A stretch of DNA of 64,000 nucleotides, taken from positions 109,055,977 to 109,119,976 of the forward strand of contig CM043949.1 of NCBI GenBank assembly GCA_014529385.2. Reading direction: 5' to 3'. The position numbers were made by a program, and so were the translations under genes. The notes under the pieces were generated by a model that searched no databases, was not told the origin of the DNA, and saw nothing but the letters and a program-made list of their open reading frames with translations. Within the stretch, counting starts at the first letter, position 1; every line of letters starts with the position of its first letter. This document shows, piece after piece, positions 43,463 to 54,157 of this stretch. Source of the DNA: Adiantum capillus-veneris. Lineage: Eukaryota; Streptophyta; Polypodiopsida; Polypodiales; Pteridaceae.

Positions 43463-44143
43463 CCCCCCCTCTCCCAAGGCGTTGCCCCCCTTCTTAATTG
43501 CTCCCCTCTCTTTCACTTTGTCCCCCCCTCTTTTTTGGCCTGCCCAAAGGGCAAAGGCTATAGAGATCACTTCTCTTTTTGCTGACTAAAATAGGAAAAA
43601 GGTTGAATTGTATTTTTAAGCATTTTTTGACATGTCAAAAATGTTGATTGGTTGAAATAAGATAGTGGGTACTCATTGAAATGAATTGTGTAAATCTAAT
43701 GATGGGTATGCCTTGAGTTTTGAAATATGAAATGAACTCTCATATATCAAGCAAAATATTTTGGGTTGTGGAATGCCTTTGGAAGCATGAAACTTTGATA
43801 CCCTTACATCTTAAGCCTTAGAGGCTCCACAAATCCCCGGAGTCACCTTTTCATTTTGAAATTTGTGTTACCCAACTTTTCATTTTGAGAATTTGGTTCA
43901 CCCCCACTTGAGGTAATAGACTAAAGTTGTCATTTTTGTTAGTTAAAACTTTATGGAAGGAATTTATCATTTGGGGCTTTAACCTTTAAAGATTTTTTAT
44001 TTTTATTTTTAAGGATTTTAAAGCTAAGTTAGAACTTTCTATACTAATAGATAAAGGGAGACGGAATTTCAGTTCTTCTCTTACACGCGTCAACAAGAGA
44101 TCAATCCGGTAGTGTCGCCTACAGATTCGGGAAACACAGTGAC

Positions 44144-44145
<2 letters not shown>
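43463..44145. other. Pyrimidine-rich then AT-rich spacer, no gene seen
   Basis: It begins with C-rich runs and the phrase ctctctttcactttgtcccc, which recurs at 44,868 and 53,411. The rest is AT-rich non-coding DNA. Confidence 0.45.

Positions 44146-44191
<46 letters not shown>
44146..44191. repeat. (GA)n microsatellite
   Basis: About 23 GA units. Confidence 0.96.
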
Positions 44192-44194
<3 letters not shown>

Positions 44195-44837
44195 GCGAAG
44201 CCGCCGGCTACACTAGTTAAAGTAAGGTCTTCGATGATCCAATGAGGACCTAGAGTTTGTTTTTTATTAGAAGGTAAAACTTTGAATTAAAGAAAGTGAA
44301 AATGTTACATGGATCCACAAGTAGGGGGAGCGTCACCCCGAGACGCTAGAGTTTTTGGACTTAGAACTTTAAAGCTTTTAAAGTGGGATTTACAGCTTAC
44401 GTATCTACAATTTTAAATTTGTAAAAAGGGTTCTAGAGCTTAAAAATGTAGAGTTTTAAAAGTAGGGTGTAGAGCATAGGGATCTAAAGCTTAGAGTGTA
44501 GAGCTTAAGGGTGCTTTTTTAATTCAATTCTATGTGCACGCTTATGTTTTTTTTTTTTAAAGCTTAGAGATGTAGTGATTTTAAAGTGGGATCTACCCTC
44601 AGATCCAAGCCTAAAATTGACGCCTACTTTTTTTGTCAAGGGCTATTTTGCCTATCAAAACAATCTCAAAATTGCCTATCATTTTTTGTATTTATATCTT
44701 TAAGTTAACGTTATATATGGCCAATTATATAAGTTGATTGCATTACACAAAGCATATGAAAGGGGGCTTGAAAAATTGGATGTCAAAAAGAATTTTTTAT
44801 CATGGCTGACAGGCCTTGTGATTTTATCACTTGTTTA
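44192..44837. other. Spacer with degenerate tagagcttaaa units
   Basis: Between 44,340 and 44,585 the words gagctta, tagagttt and aaagctttta recur many times at irregular spacing. No gene. Confidence 0.5.
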
Positions 44838-44975
44838 ATATTGTACCCACCCCCTTGTCAATTATCCTCTCTTTCACTTTGTCCCCCCCCCCCCCCCCCC
44901 CCCCCCCCCTTTTTGGCCTGCTAAAGAAAGGCCCTAGTATTGGGTCACCTTAGACGTCCTCCAAGCGATGTCGTC
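44838..44975 (-). repeat. Poly-C-centred repeat joined to GC-rich module copy 3
   Basis: taatattgtacccaccccct, ctctctttcactttgtcccc, then a 27-base C run (44,883-44,909), then ttttggcctgctaaag and the GC-rich module in inverted orientation. The left half recurs at 53,377-53,437. Confidence 0.7.
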
Positions 44976-45109
44976 CATGTAGACGGGTATTTTTTGTTTA
45001 AGTCTTTCGCTGCAGGTGAACTCACGAGCTCAGTTTTGTTCTGCAGTACTGCGTTCAGCAGATAGGACTGGTGCGAAGCTTCGCCCACCATTCCACCTTA
45101 CCTCCAGCA

Positions 45110-45449
45110 GAGAGCCCAACCATGCGTTGTTTCTCTTGCCTAGCTGTATGAGGTTCTTGCACACGCCCAAACTAGCTGGAATAGCTCCTACAGTCATGTT
45201 TTCGTCTAGCAATAGGTTGTGAAGCTTTCCCAAAAAGCCGATCACAACAGGGACGCGGCCTGAGAGTTGGCTTGTGTTGAGGTCCAGATCAACAAGGCTC
45301 GTGCAATTACCCAAGCTGCGAGGGATGATGCTTGTGACGTTGTTCTCCCACAAAAGCAGTTTTTGTAGTCTAGGAAGATGATGCCTAGCTTGAGATGATT
45401 TGAGAAGAGAGGGACATGAGCCAGCTAGGAATGATCCTGCAGATTCCAT
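45110..45449 (-). pseudogene. Leucine-rich-repeat receptor fragment
   Basis: Minus-strand frame 45,449-45,030 has three plant-type LRRs: LPRLQKLLLWENNVTSIIPR, SLGNCTSLVDLDLNTSQLSG and FLGKLHNLLLDENMTVGAIP, then SLGVCKNLIQL. These match the L..L..L.L..N...G.IP pattern of extracellular LRRs in receptor-like kinases. No signal peptide, transmembrane or kinase part is present, and the similarity ends near 45,110, where the frame runs into unrelated sequence. It overlaps the front of an X8-domain frame on the other strand by about 50 bases. It looks like a captured or duplicated gene piece. Confidence 0.7.
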
Positions 45450-46077
45450 TCCTACTCATTGGAAGATGTCGTTGAAAGAGAGTATGTTGGGTGAAAGCAC
45501 TTACACGAAGCCGCAAAGGAGGCCGAGGAGAATCTGTTGGGGTGGCTATGTTCCAATAAGAGCATCTGATTTTTCAAACGATGTCGACTTTCCGATGCCA
45601 TCAAATGAATCTGTAGATGTACCGTCCTTTGCCACAGCTTCGCCATGGTCACCGTCTTCTACATCCTCATCCTCATCATCTTCTTCTTCTTCACTGGCAA
45701 AATCGTCAACCATGCCTGTTGTGAAAGCTTCAGATAGGTATTGGTGCATAGCATGGCCATGGGCTAATCCGAATATCCTCCAAGCTGCTCTAGACTGGGC
45801 ATGTGTAATTGGGGGTGCTGATTGTACTATGATTCAGCTTGGTGAGCCTTGCTATGTGCCAAATACCCTCATCTCACATACATACTTTGCCTTCAACAGT
45901 TATTTCCAGACTCATCAACAAGCAACGGGCACATGCGATTTTGCCGGAATTGCAATGATAACCAATGAGGGTCCAAGTAAGTTTTTAGAAGTTGCTCGTT
46001 TCCGAAGCTTCTTGCATGCTTTCAAGGCAAGGGCCGAGTTGTTATGCAATGGTATCAAAATGTATGCTTTCACTTAG
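45400..46077 (+). pseudogene. X8 (CBM43) domain protein fragment
   Basis: A 225-codon open frame. Residues 1-45 overlap the antisense LRR piece and are probably not genuine. Residues about 47-105 form a Ser-rich linker (a run of Ser near residue 90). Residues about 113-195 are a clear X8 domain: WCIAWPWANPNILQAALDWA, CVIGGADCTMIQLGEPCYVP, then HTYFAFNSYFQTH and TCDFAGIAMIT. X8/CBM43 domains bind beta-1,3-glucan (callose) in plant cell-wall or plasmodesmal proteins. After EGPS the frame continues with unrelated residues and lacks a GPI signal. No secretion signal is seen. It is either a broken gene or a captured exon with no frameshift inside the domain. Confidence 0.7.
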
Positions 46078-47868
46078 GGTGGGTCTAGAGCTCTTGCTAG
46101 ATTTTGAAGCTTTGCTTATCATCTTTACTATGCCCTGAAGCTCCAGTAGTGGAGCTATTGAACCTAATGATTGCCTAGGGCATTTGCCTTCATCCTCTTC
46201 TATGTGCTGGTTGAAGAAGCTGGATCTGTCTAGTCATGGTTCAAGTGGCTTTTAGAGTCTCAAGTCTAATGGTAGCCAGTTTCCACCCTTGAAGCTTGTT
46301 AGCAAAGTAGAAGCTAAGGTAGTGGAACCAGTATTTGTTGTAATGACAGTACGCATGAGATTGCAAGCATTGCATCCATCAAAGGCCAGACTAGTTTTGT
46401 GAGTATCGTAGGAGATTGAATTAGATGACGAGATTGAAACCAGACATTTTTAAGGCGACTAGAAGATCCATTTAAGTCTATGATTCATTTTACAGGAAGT
46501 GGGGCCCTTAGGTGATATCTTGCATGTCCTGATGCTCGAGATAATTAGAAGGGCTATGTAGTGCAAGATGATAATGCATCGATACCTTGTCATGAGTCCT
46601 TGTCAGATTGCTTTCTTTGGGAAGTTTGTTACTGCCAAGATTTCACTCAGAGTTGAACAACTGAGCTGATTTCCCCTATAAATTTTAGCCATATATCATG
46701 ATTAGGCAAGGGCCACATGGTTCGGACAAGGGTCCTGTGAGAGGCAACCTTTGGGGAGCTAGAAGTTCACGGCTATCTATAGGCCAAGGCTTATATATGA
46801 AGAGGTTGGGTGGAGCTCATACCTATTGGGTTAGGAGGAGAGCTTAGAGGGGGACTCCAAGCTCTTGTGAGTTCTCCTCAGAACCTCAATACGTCTGAGC
46901 CTGAGGAGAACCTCAATACGTCTGAGCCTTGGCTTATCTCCCATCAACCTCTCTATATATTGGCCCTTGCCTAAAAATATCTCTTGAACTGCCAATCCTC
47001 CGAGGGTTGCCTCCCATACGACCCTTGTCCTAACACACACGCGCGCACACCCCCCACCCCCAGAAAAGAAGGATAGGTAGTCCTCCTTGTTAATCCACCC
47101 AAGGAGTAGTCTCGGGAGGAGTGCTTGACTGGTCTAGGTAAGAGCCGCAAACACTAATTGAACCCATCTATTCCTTCCTATATACACCAGGGCCTGAAGG
47201 AACATACAAGTGACCTCTAGGACACGAAGCACAAGCCTTATCATTACAGTCATTCGGCTGTTTGTCGCGAGACTTGTTAGACCCCCTTGGTGGTTGTTTG
47301 TGTGAGTTGGAGATGCAAGGTGATGCTGAACTGTTTTTTACTAATGTCTCACCAAATGTATCTCCCACATAGGGTTGGACATAATGAGGAGAAGTAAATA
47401 CCAAAAACTCTAATTTTTGATATTTTTCAAGGAGAGGGATAAGCAAAACATGTGATCACCCGAGGAAGGCCATGGGATGCTACTGCTTGCAGTGAGAAGT
47501 GCCTTGAGCTGCTCATTTTGGCCTTGCAAGGTGCAAAATAGCTCATTGCGTATTGTACTAGTTGGAATCACAAGGCTCTCGAGATTGAAGTACTAAGCTC
47601 TTGAAATGAATGCTAGGAAGCCAGACGCGTAAACGTCAGCATGATGTGCAATCGTGTAATGAGGTAAGGATGGTGTGTGGAAATGTTCATGTTTTTCCTT
47701 GAAGTTTCTCTTTTGTAGTTGGGACAAGGGCATTGCAAATCGTTTATCAAGCTTATCATAGACACTTCTCCATCAGTGCAAAACTTTATCTTGATTAGAC
47801 TTGGGGCTTCTCTTGCCACGGAAATCAGCTACTTTTACATGTTTTACATCGGTTTTTTTCCGTTTCAC

Positions 47869-47869
<1 letters not shown>
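46078..47869. other. Spacer, no recognised gene
   Basis: The only structure seen is a 28-bp duplication (gaacctcaatacgtctgagc at about 46,881 and 46,909). Short frames without motifs occur on both strands. Confidence 0.4.

Positions 47870-47899
<30 letters not shown>
47870..47899. repeat. Poly-C run (30 bases)
   Basis: Thirty consecutive C follow ttccgtttcaca. It resembles the poly-C at 44,883 but has different flanks. Confidence 0.95.
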
Positions 47900-47901
<2 letters not shown>

Positions 47902-49483
47902 CTAATTTAACTGTTGTAGTGATTTCCTTGCAAATTGAAGCTTTTTGGAAGGGTTCTTTGGTATTTGAAGCTCTGAAGTGCATGTTTTGTCTTTTGAAAT
48001 TGTTTTCTATGAAAAGATGTCCTGGCCTTGTACTTCAGGCGCCGATTTAAAAGCAATTCTCTCATTCCCCTTTTCAAAGGATCAAACTTCAATTTATATC
48101 TAGCCAAAGCTCCCCTCAAGATGTCCAGAATGAAAAGGTTATGTCATCAAGTGATGATGAGTACACGGACCTCACGTTGGTGATTCGTGTAAGTTCCAGT
48201 ACTTGAAAACCCAGCAGTTCTATCACTCACTCTATTTTCTGGAGTCACTTCCATCAAGCTACTCCAGTTGGGAAATATGTTGGTCAAATTTCACAATAGG
48301 ACCTTAAAGTGTCAAGTTTTTTGCTTTTGCTGTATTTAACCATTAGTTGCCTTGCTTATAGCATTGTTATAAGAACATTTAAATTTACAAAGCACCTAAA
48401 AGCACTCTCAAAGCATCTAAAAGCCCTTTCGAAGCATTTCGATGGAAACTCTGGAAGCAGCACAACACATGCCGACCACATTGAAGCACTTCAAAGAACT
48501 GCTAATGCACTTCAAAACACTTCTTCAGTATGTCCTGATGCTTCATCTAATGAGCTTGTTTTATGCAGGTTATCCAGGATGTAATTACTGATTCAGGTGA
48601 GACACTAAATGCCAACTATAGTGAGTGTAGAGTGAATGTATGTCAAAGGTGGTATCAACCTTGGGCTAAGATTGCAAATGTTGTATGCAGGCAGGGTCAG
48701 GTGGGAGCTCCCCTAATAAGCAAAGGCAGCAAGGCAAGAGAAGTGATGTAGAGGGCTCCAATATTGTGTCAAATACTAGTACTCTCCTTACTACTATTGC
48801 ACTGATGCTGAGAGAAGCTCTACAATTTTTTGCTGCCATTATCACCTATCTTTGTCACCATTTTGTGGCTGCAGTCAACCCTACAATGCCACCTGTATGC
48901 AGAATGCCATCTGTGCGCAGCTAATTGGCTGACATGACATCCTCCATAAGAACTATTTCAGAGATTTCACCATAAGAACGATTTCACAGATTTCAGAGAT
49001 TGTATCCAATTGAACTAAGTTTTATAATTTTGTTTCAAGACTAGATGACGTCTAGTTTTTGTAGTCATGTGCGAGTTTCTTTGAGGCTCTTTTTTTGCCC
49101 AAACATGTGACTTCTACATAGACAAACATTAACTAAATGGTTTTGTCTTCACATTTTAATTTGGATACACTTGTTGCTATGTGTGGCCATGTTTCTATGG
49201 ACTAATGAACATCTTCTAAAGCATCAAATTGCTTTTCTAAGAACGAATATCTTGGATGGAGTAGACTATATGTATGTGGGGATTGTGGTCTTCTCCAATA
49301 ATTGTATAGAACATCTACCGTAGCTTACATTGGGTGTTTTTCTTTAGTGTAGTGTTTGTTGGTCATTGTGCAATCGACATTAGCACGTAAGATTTGAAGC
49401 TTACTGGGATGTACGGTTTTGTTGGTATGTAGCTTAGGAATGAGGTGAGAAGTTGAGTTTGCTGTGCGACAATGTACTTGCTC
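47900..49483. other. Spacer with short frames of unknown meaning
   Basis: Frames at 48,309-48,584 and 48,563-48,924 give no recognisable domain. Around 48,385-48,530 the words aagca(c/t)(c/t)taaaagc and cacttcaaa recur as short degenerate repeats. Possible exon fragments cannot be excluded. Confidence 0.35.
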
Positions 49484-49610
49484 TTTTTGGCCTGCTAAAG
49501 CATTGGCCTTAGTGTTGGTCTCGCTTGGGCGTGCTACTGCCTACGGTGTCCACGTGGAGGTCAGTTGCGTGTGAAATTTTATAGAGCCTTAAAGGCTTAG
49601 AGCCAGTCCA
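49484..49610 (-). repeat. GC-rich dispersed module, copy 4
   Basis: In inverted orientation: ctttttggcctgctaaagca, ttagtgttgg, cgcttgggcgt, tccacgtggaggt and gagccttaaaggcttagag. It matches 42,455-42,545 and 43,255-43,390. Confidence 0.75.
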
Positions 49611-52600
49611 CTGTACTCAGCGACTGCGTCCAAGGTTCGACATCTGATGGAGAAGCACTGGACGGAGCTGCTCTTTGCGAGGTTGCGGAGGGCGAGGGAG
49701 CTGGTCTTTGCGAGGCTGTCTGCGTCAGTACGGCTGCAGTCTCGAGCTCTTTCTCTGCGCACAGTGACTGGCTGCAATTGATTAGACTCAACAGCGAATT
49801 GCGCAGGTCATTCACTCTACAGCGCGTGGATGAAGGCAGGTGTTATTACTTTCCTTGCGCGTGCGCCATGCTGCACATTCAATGCATCATGTGAGTGCAA
49901 TCAGAGCCTGTGCCTTTTCCGCGTTGCTGCGAGCCTGCTTAGAGGGATAAACCGGGAGCTTGACGCAATCGGATCAGTGATTCCGTGCGAGTCTCCAAGC
50001 CCATTAAATCCGATTCAGTGCTGGAAATAAACCACGTTTGTTTTCAAATTGCTGCAGTAATATATATTCTGGCAAGGTGGACAATTAAAGGGTATGTTGG
50101 ACTCGCACGTCTTTGTAGACAAACCATGCAGAAAGCATGTAACAGCTAGTACCCACCACTTTGTGATGACTATGGTGACCACAGCTCTGAACAAAGGGCA
50201 TCCTCCATACATACAGATATAAGAGCTATATGCTCCCTTTCATTGTCAAATGCTGCCATTGATGAGGGTGTATTTGTGAGCTTCCTTGGCTCCTCTTACA
50301 CAACACCAGGCTCTATTACATGTTTCCGAGAACATCAATCCTCCGCTGCCTATTCACAGACAATCATCACTATATACCCTCGATCAACTTTGAATTACAA
50401 GATTTCTTCCCCTGGATGTATGAAATGATAGTGGTGGTAATGATGATGATGATGGTGATGCAAAATCCCTTTGCTAGAGTGCTTCTTAGCACTGCTGTAG
50501 ATGAGCATGTAATCACTTGATGTAGAAATCCGGCGCTCTCGGCACGACGATGTTGATTTTGAGTGGTTGTGCACAAGCTGCATTGCAGGTGGCAGTGATG
50601 CATTTTGAATGAGAAAAGCTGGCTTTGCTTATGTGCATGTACATGTCCATCACGAGAGGAAGATGCCTCTACATTATCACCGGTGCTGAGAGAAGCGACA
50701 TGGTGCCTTACCTCTCCTCTCTGGAGTACAGGTAACATGGTTAAGCCAATAGCAACTATTTGGCTGGTGACAGTTTCCCTTTATAAAGTTTGTTATGATG
50801 GTAGCTTAGGTTGAATATTTAAATCGATGCAAACTGTCAGGGTATATGACATGGAAGAGACCAGTGGCAATACTTCAAAAGTCTATGGGTGTGTATGGAG
50901 TCGTAAGGAATTCGCTTGGAATTTTATGGACATTCTAGAGATAGAGAGGGGGGTGAGGGCGTTCTTAGATGCATGTAGAAGTAAAGCAAGCCACTTTTGT
51001 AGCTTTGCAGAAAAATGTATCTGGGTGTTTTGATTCATAGCAGTCTTTTTAAGAGGACTGCTTGATGACAGTTGGGGTTCTAGTGACTAGCATTACACTT
51101 GAAGGGAGGTCGCGGTACTTGAAGTGGAGGTGACGTGAGTGACTTAATAGATAAAGATGCGGGTTACTGACTTAGATGAAGTAATAGGCGAATTTTTTAG
51201 TCATTGCATCTGGTTACAGACCCTTTAGTTTAGTAAGTCTGTAAAGCCTTCTGCATCAGTGGCCTTTCCCTTGATGAACTAGTGTATGCTCTGGGAATCA
51301 AACATTTTATGCATGCCTAATTAGCTCTATTGGCCATAGTGGGGGTGCAAGATATCATGCATTGGTGGGAATGTAGACCGCTCAAAACAGGAGCTCCCCT
51401 TGCTCTCTCCCCCTTTCATGAGACCCTACTCTTCTGATGTAGATATCATTGCCTTAGGCTTTGATGCTCCAGTTCTGTGGCAACAACCGGGCGGTCGTGC
51501 CATGTGCATGCTCACTGCTTAGTTTTTTGTTGAGGATGATCTTGATCTGCTGAGGGGGTGGGGGATAGGGCTTGAATGGAGCTGATTTGGTTGGAATAGC
51601 TAAGACTTCATTAGTTTTTTTGATCTTTTCAATGCGTACTGCTGGAGAAGATGCGAGAGGGACTGCGTTGATTTGTTGGTCCGTGCTGATGCTGGCTGTT
51701 GGAGAAGATGCGGGAGTGACCAGTGCAAGAATGGGCTGAGGATGCATGGCAAGTGTGTGGATTGAATTTGGAAACTTTGTTTGTTAATTGTGTAAAGTCT
51801 TTTTCAGCTTCTTTGTCTGTGAGACCTCAAGTACATGCTAGGTGTGTGAGTCAAGATGGAGCGATGGTCTCTTTCTGGGAGCGGAAGATTGGGTATAATT
51901 GTGAGTCAAAGGTGTGAAGGTTGCATCTTGCATATTTAAGTTTGTATACGGGTGTCTTCATTGACTTGGAAGAAAATTTTGCTCGTTTTTACGGAGCATT
52001 TTTGAAGATATTGAAAGTTGTATATATTTTACATTTTGCAACTCTAGAATTGAGCATCTTTATAAGATATCTTTTGATTGCATGTACTTTAGCTCTTGTG
52101 CCTTTCCATGTTTTAGCCCCAAATGTTTTAGCTGCTATTTGACAATTAGACAAGGTTATCTTGGGGTGTTTGGCACAAGAGGTACTGCCTCTTGAACGCT
52201 TAGCCATTGCCATTGCACACCATATATCACTTGCATCTACACGTTATCCTGGTAGTACTCACAGATGTTTGCTTCGACTTGCACGGGATTAGTGCAATTG
52301 GAAGGAAAGAAAAAAGGTTTAGCCTCACTTGCATATGACTATACTTGTACAACACCCATCGGAATTGATCTTTTGACTTTGTTTTCCACAATCAAAACCT
52401 CTCATATATCATCTTCCTCTTTCAATTTTCTCTTGCTGGTTGCTTTTGATTGCTCCATTGTGGTTTGTTTGGGATGTCATCTACTAAGATAAAAACATAA
52501 TTACAAAGTTCCGTGCCCCTCGCAAGCAACATTCTTGCAGTAAGTCTAACAACTTTTCTTCCTCCATTATCTGTTAATTGTCATTCTCATTTAGTTTGGA

Positions 52601-53376
52601 AAGTTTACAAGCATAATCTGAGGTGCGAAATTGTTTTCCTTACTTAGCCCTCTTGAGAGCATTAAAAATGACACATACTAGATTGTCTTTTTTTTATTGC
52701 ATTTACAAACCCTGATACATTTGCGGCTTTTATCTTCAATAAATAGTCATCTGAAAGTATGTTTGTTTGAGTTGAACTCCTCTCGCCAACTCATAGTGGA
52801 CATAAGTTGGAAGCCCAAGTCTATGAAGAAGCTACCAGGGACACCCCAACAGAGGCCACCCATTGGATACATCTTGGATTCGCAACCACCAACCTATTGC
52901 CGACATGAATACCATCGTTTCAGAAGGACCGCTTAGCGGCAAGTGAATTGCGACGTAGAGGTTTTTTAAACAAATAGTGTCTTTATGGCTTATACAATCC
53001 ACATTAGAAAATGAAGATTGTGGAAAGTAGAACCAGAGCCGACACATCGCCATCGACTCACCACTGCAAGTTTGTTTGCTTCCTGCTTGAAGCGCGAAGG
53101 TGGCAGGCATCTAGCCTTGCTAGCTTTGTGCTCCACATGAGCCATTCCTTTACTACTCTCTTGATTGCCATATCCTCTACTATTTCCAGTTGTGCTTATT
53201 CTCTGCATATACTTCCTCCTCACCATGAGAGCAGTGTTGCTGCTAGCTTGTATGCAGAGCAAGCCGCCAGTGGTCTGATCACTCCGCAACATACATTCTA
53301 CTACCTTGTGACCACCCTTGACATTGCCACTCTCCATTCCTTTGTCCTACTGCAGGCCACCGTGATTCTTCACCTT
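49611..53376. other. Long stretch without a recognised gene
   Basis: I read both strands and found no domain motif I trust. Short Ser/Pro- or Cys-containing frames occur at 49,597-49,815, 51,454-51,747 and 52,990-53,337 on the minus strand. GAT/ATG trinucleotide repeats lie at about 50,440-50,460. Host gene fragments with introns could be hidden here. Confidence 0.35.
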
Positions 53377-53440
53377 GTTTTAATATTGTACCCACCCCAT
53401 TGTCAGTTGTCCTCTCTTTCACTTTTTCCCCCCTCTCAAT
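53377..53440. repeat. Second copy of the pyrimidine-rich repeat
   Basis: taatattgtacccaccccat, tgtcagttgtcctctctttc, actttttcccccc. It matches the left half of 44,838-44,900 without the long C run. Confidence 0.75.
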
Positions 53441-54157
53441 TTGTGTAGCACCCGTTACTTCAATGCCATGTAAAAGAAACCCCTCTCCTCCTTTTAATTT
53501 GTGCATAGTGCCCCCCTCTTACTTCAATAAGAGTAAAAAGACAAACCCTCCAAGTTCACTTTCAATTCAAAAGAGAGATAGATGCTTTTTTTCTTAAGTT
53601 GCAAAAGTGAAGGGTTTGTGGCCTAGAGGCTTTCCCACCAAAAAAAAAAAAAGAGAGGAGAGAGGAGAGAAGAGCAAGTTCCCGCATCACGCAGTGAGAG
53701 GGAGACAGGGTGCGCGCCCGCACAATGAGTGAGAGATAGGAGCTTTTTTGCGCATCGACGAGAGAGAGAGGGAGACTTCACACCCATTCGTCCACATATT
53801 CACTTACACACGCGTATTCACGTGTGCCACGTTATAAATTCGCTTCGCACATACACGTTCACGCGCATCACCCCGCACATTCTGCACCGCACACCCCATT
53901 GAACCGATTGCCCGAGATTAGATATACGAGCCCGACTAGAGACCGTGCACACGCCGAGAGTGCACTTTGCGCACACATGATGGCCATGACGAGCCAGTGC
54001 TCCGAGTAGATATTGCTCACGCTAGTAGGCGAGCACAGAGGCCGACCCACTTACATAGACACACAGGGATACTTTTTTGTCCAGTGTCATGCCTCCCTTG
54101 GCCCCACACAGACATTCCAGATAGTGCGAGTCCGTCCCGGCGACATTGGATGGCACA
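53441..54157. other. Leader of the Arg/Pro-rich frame: purine-rich then GC-rich
   Basis: A poly-A and GA-rich stretch lies at 53,640-53,790. Further right, short frames in other phases (for example 53,977 onward and 54,080-54,157, TQTFQIVRVRPGDIGWH) read like degraded continuations of the protein that follows. Confidence 0.4.

Noticed and set aside
42901-43585. Frames made of Arg-Glu or Thr-His/Val-Cys repeats
   Set aside because: They come from (TC)n and (CA)n microsatellites.
45546-45749. Acidic minus-strand frame
   Set aside because: It is antisense to the Ser-rich linker of the X8-domain frame and has no own motif.
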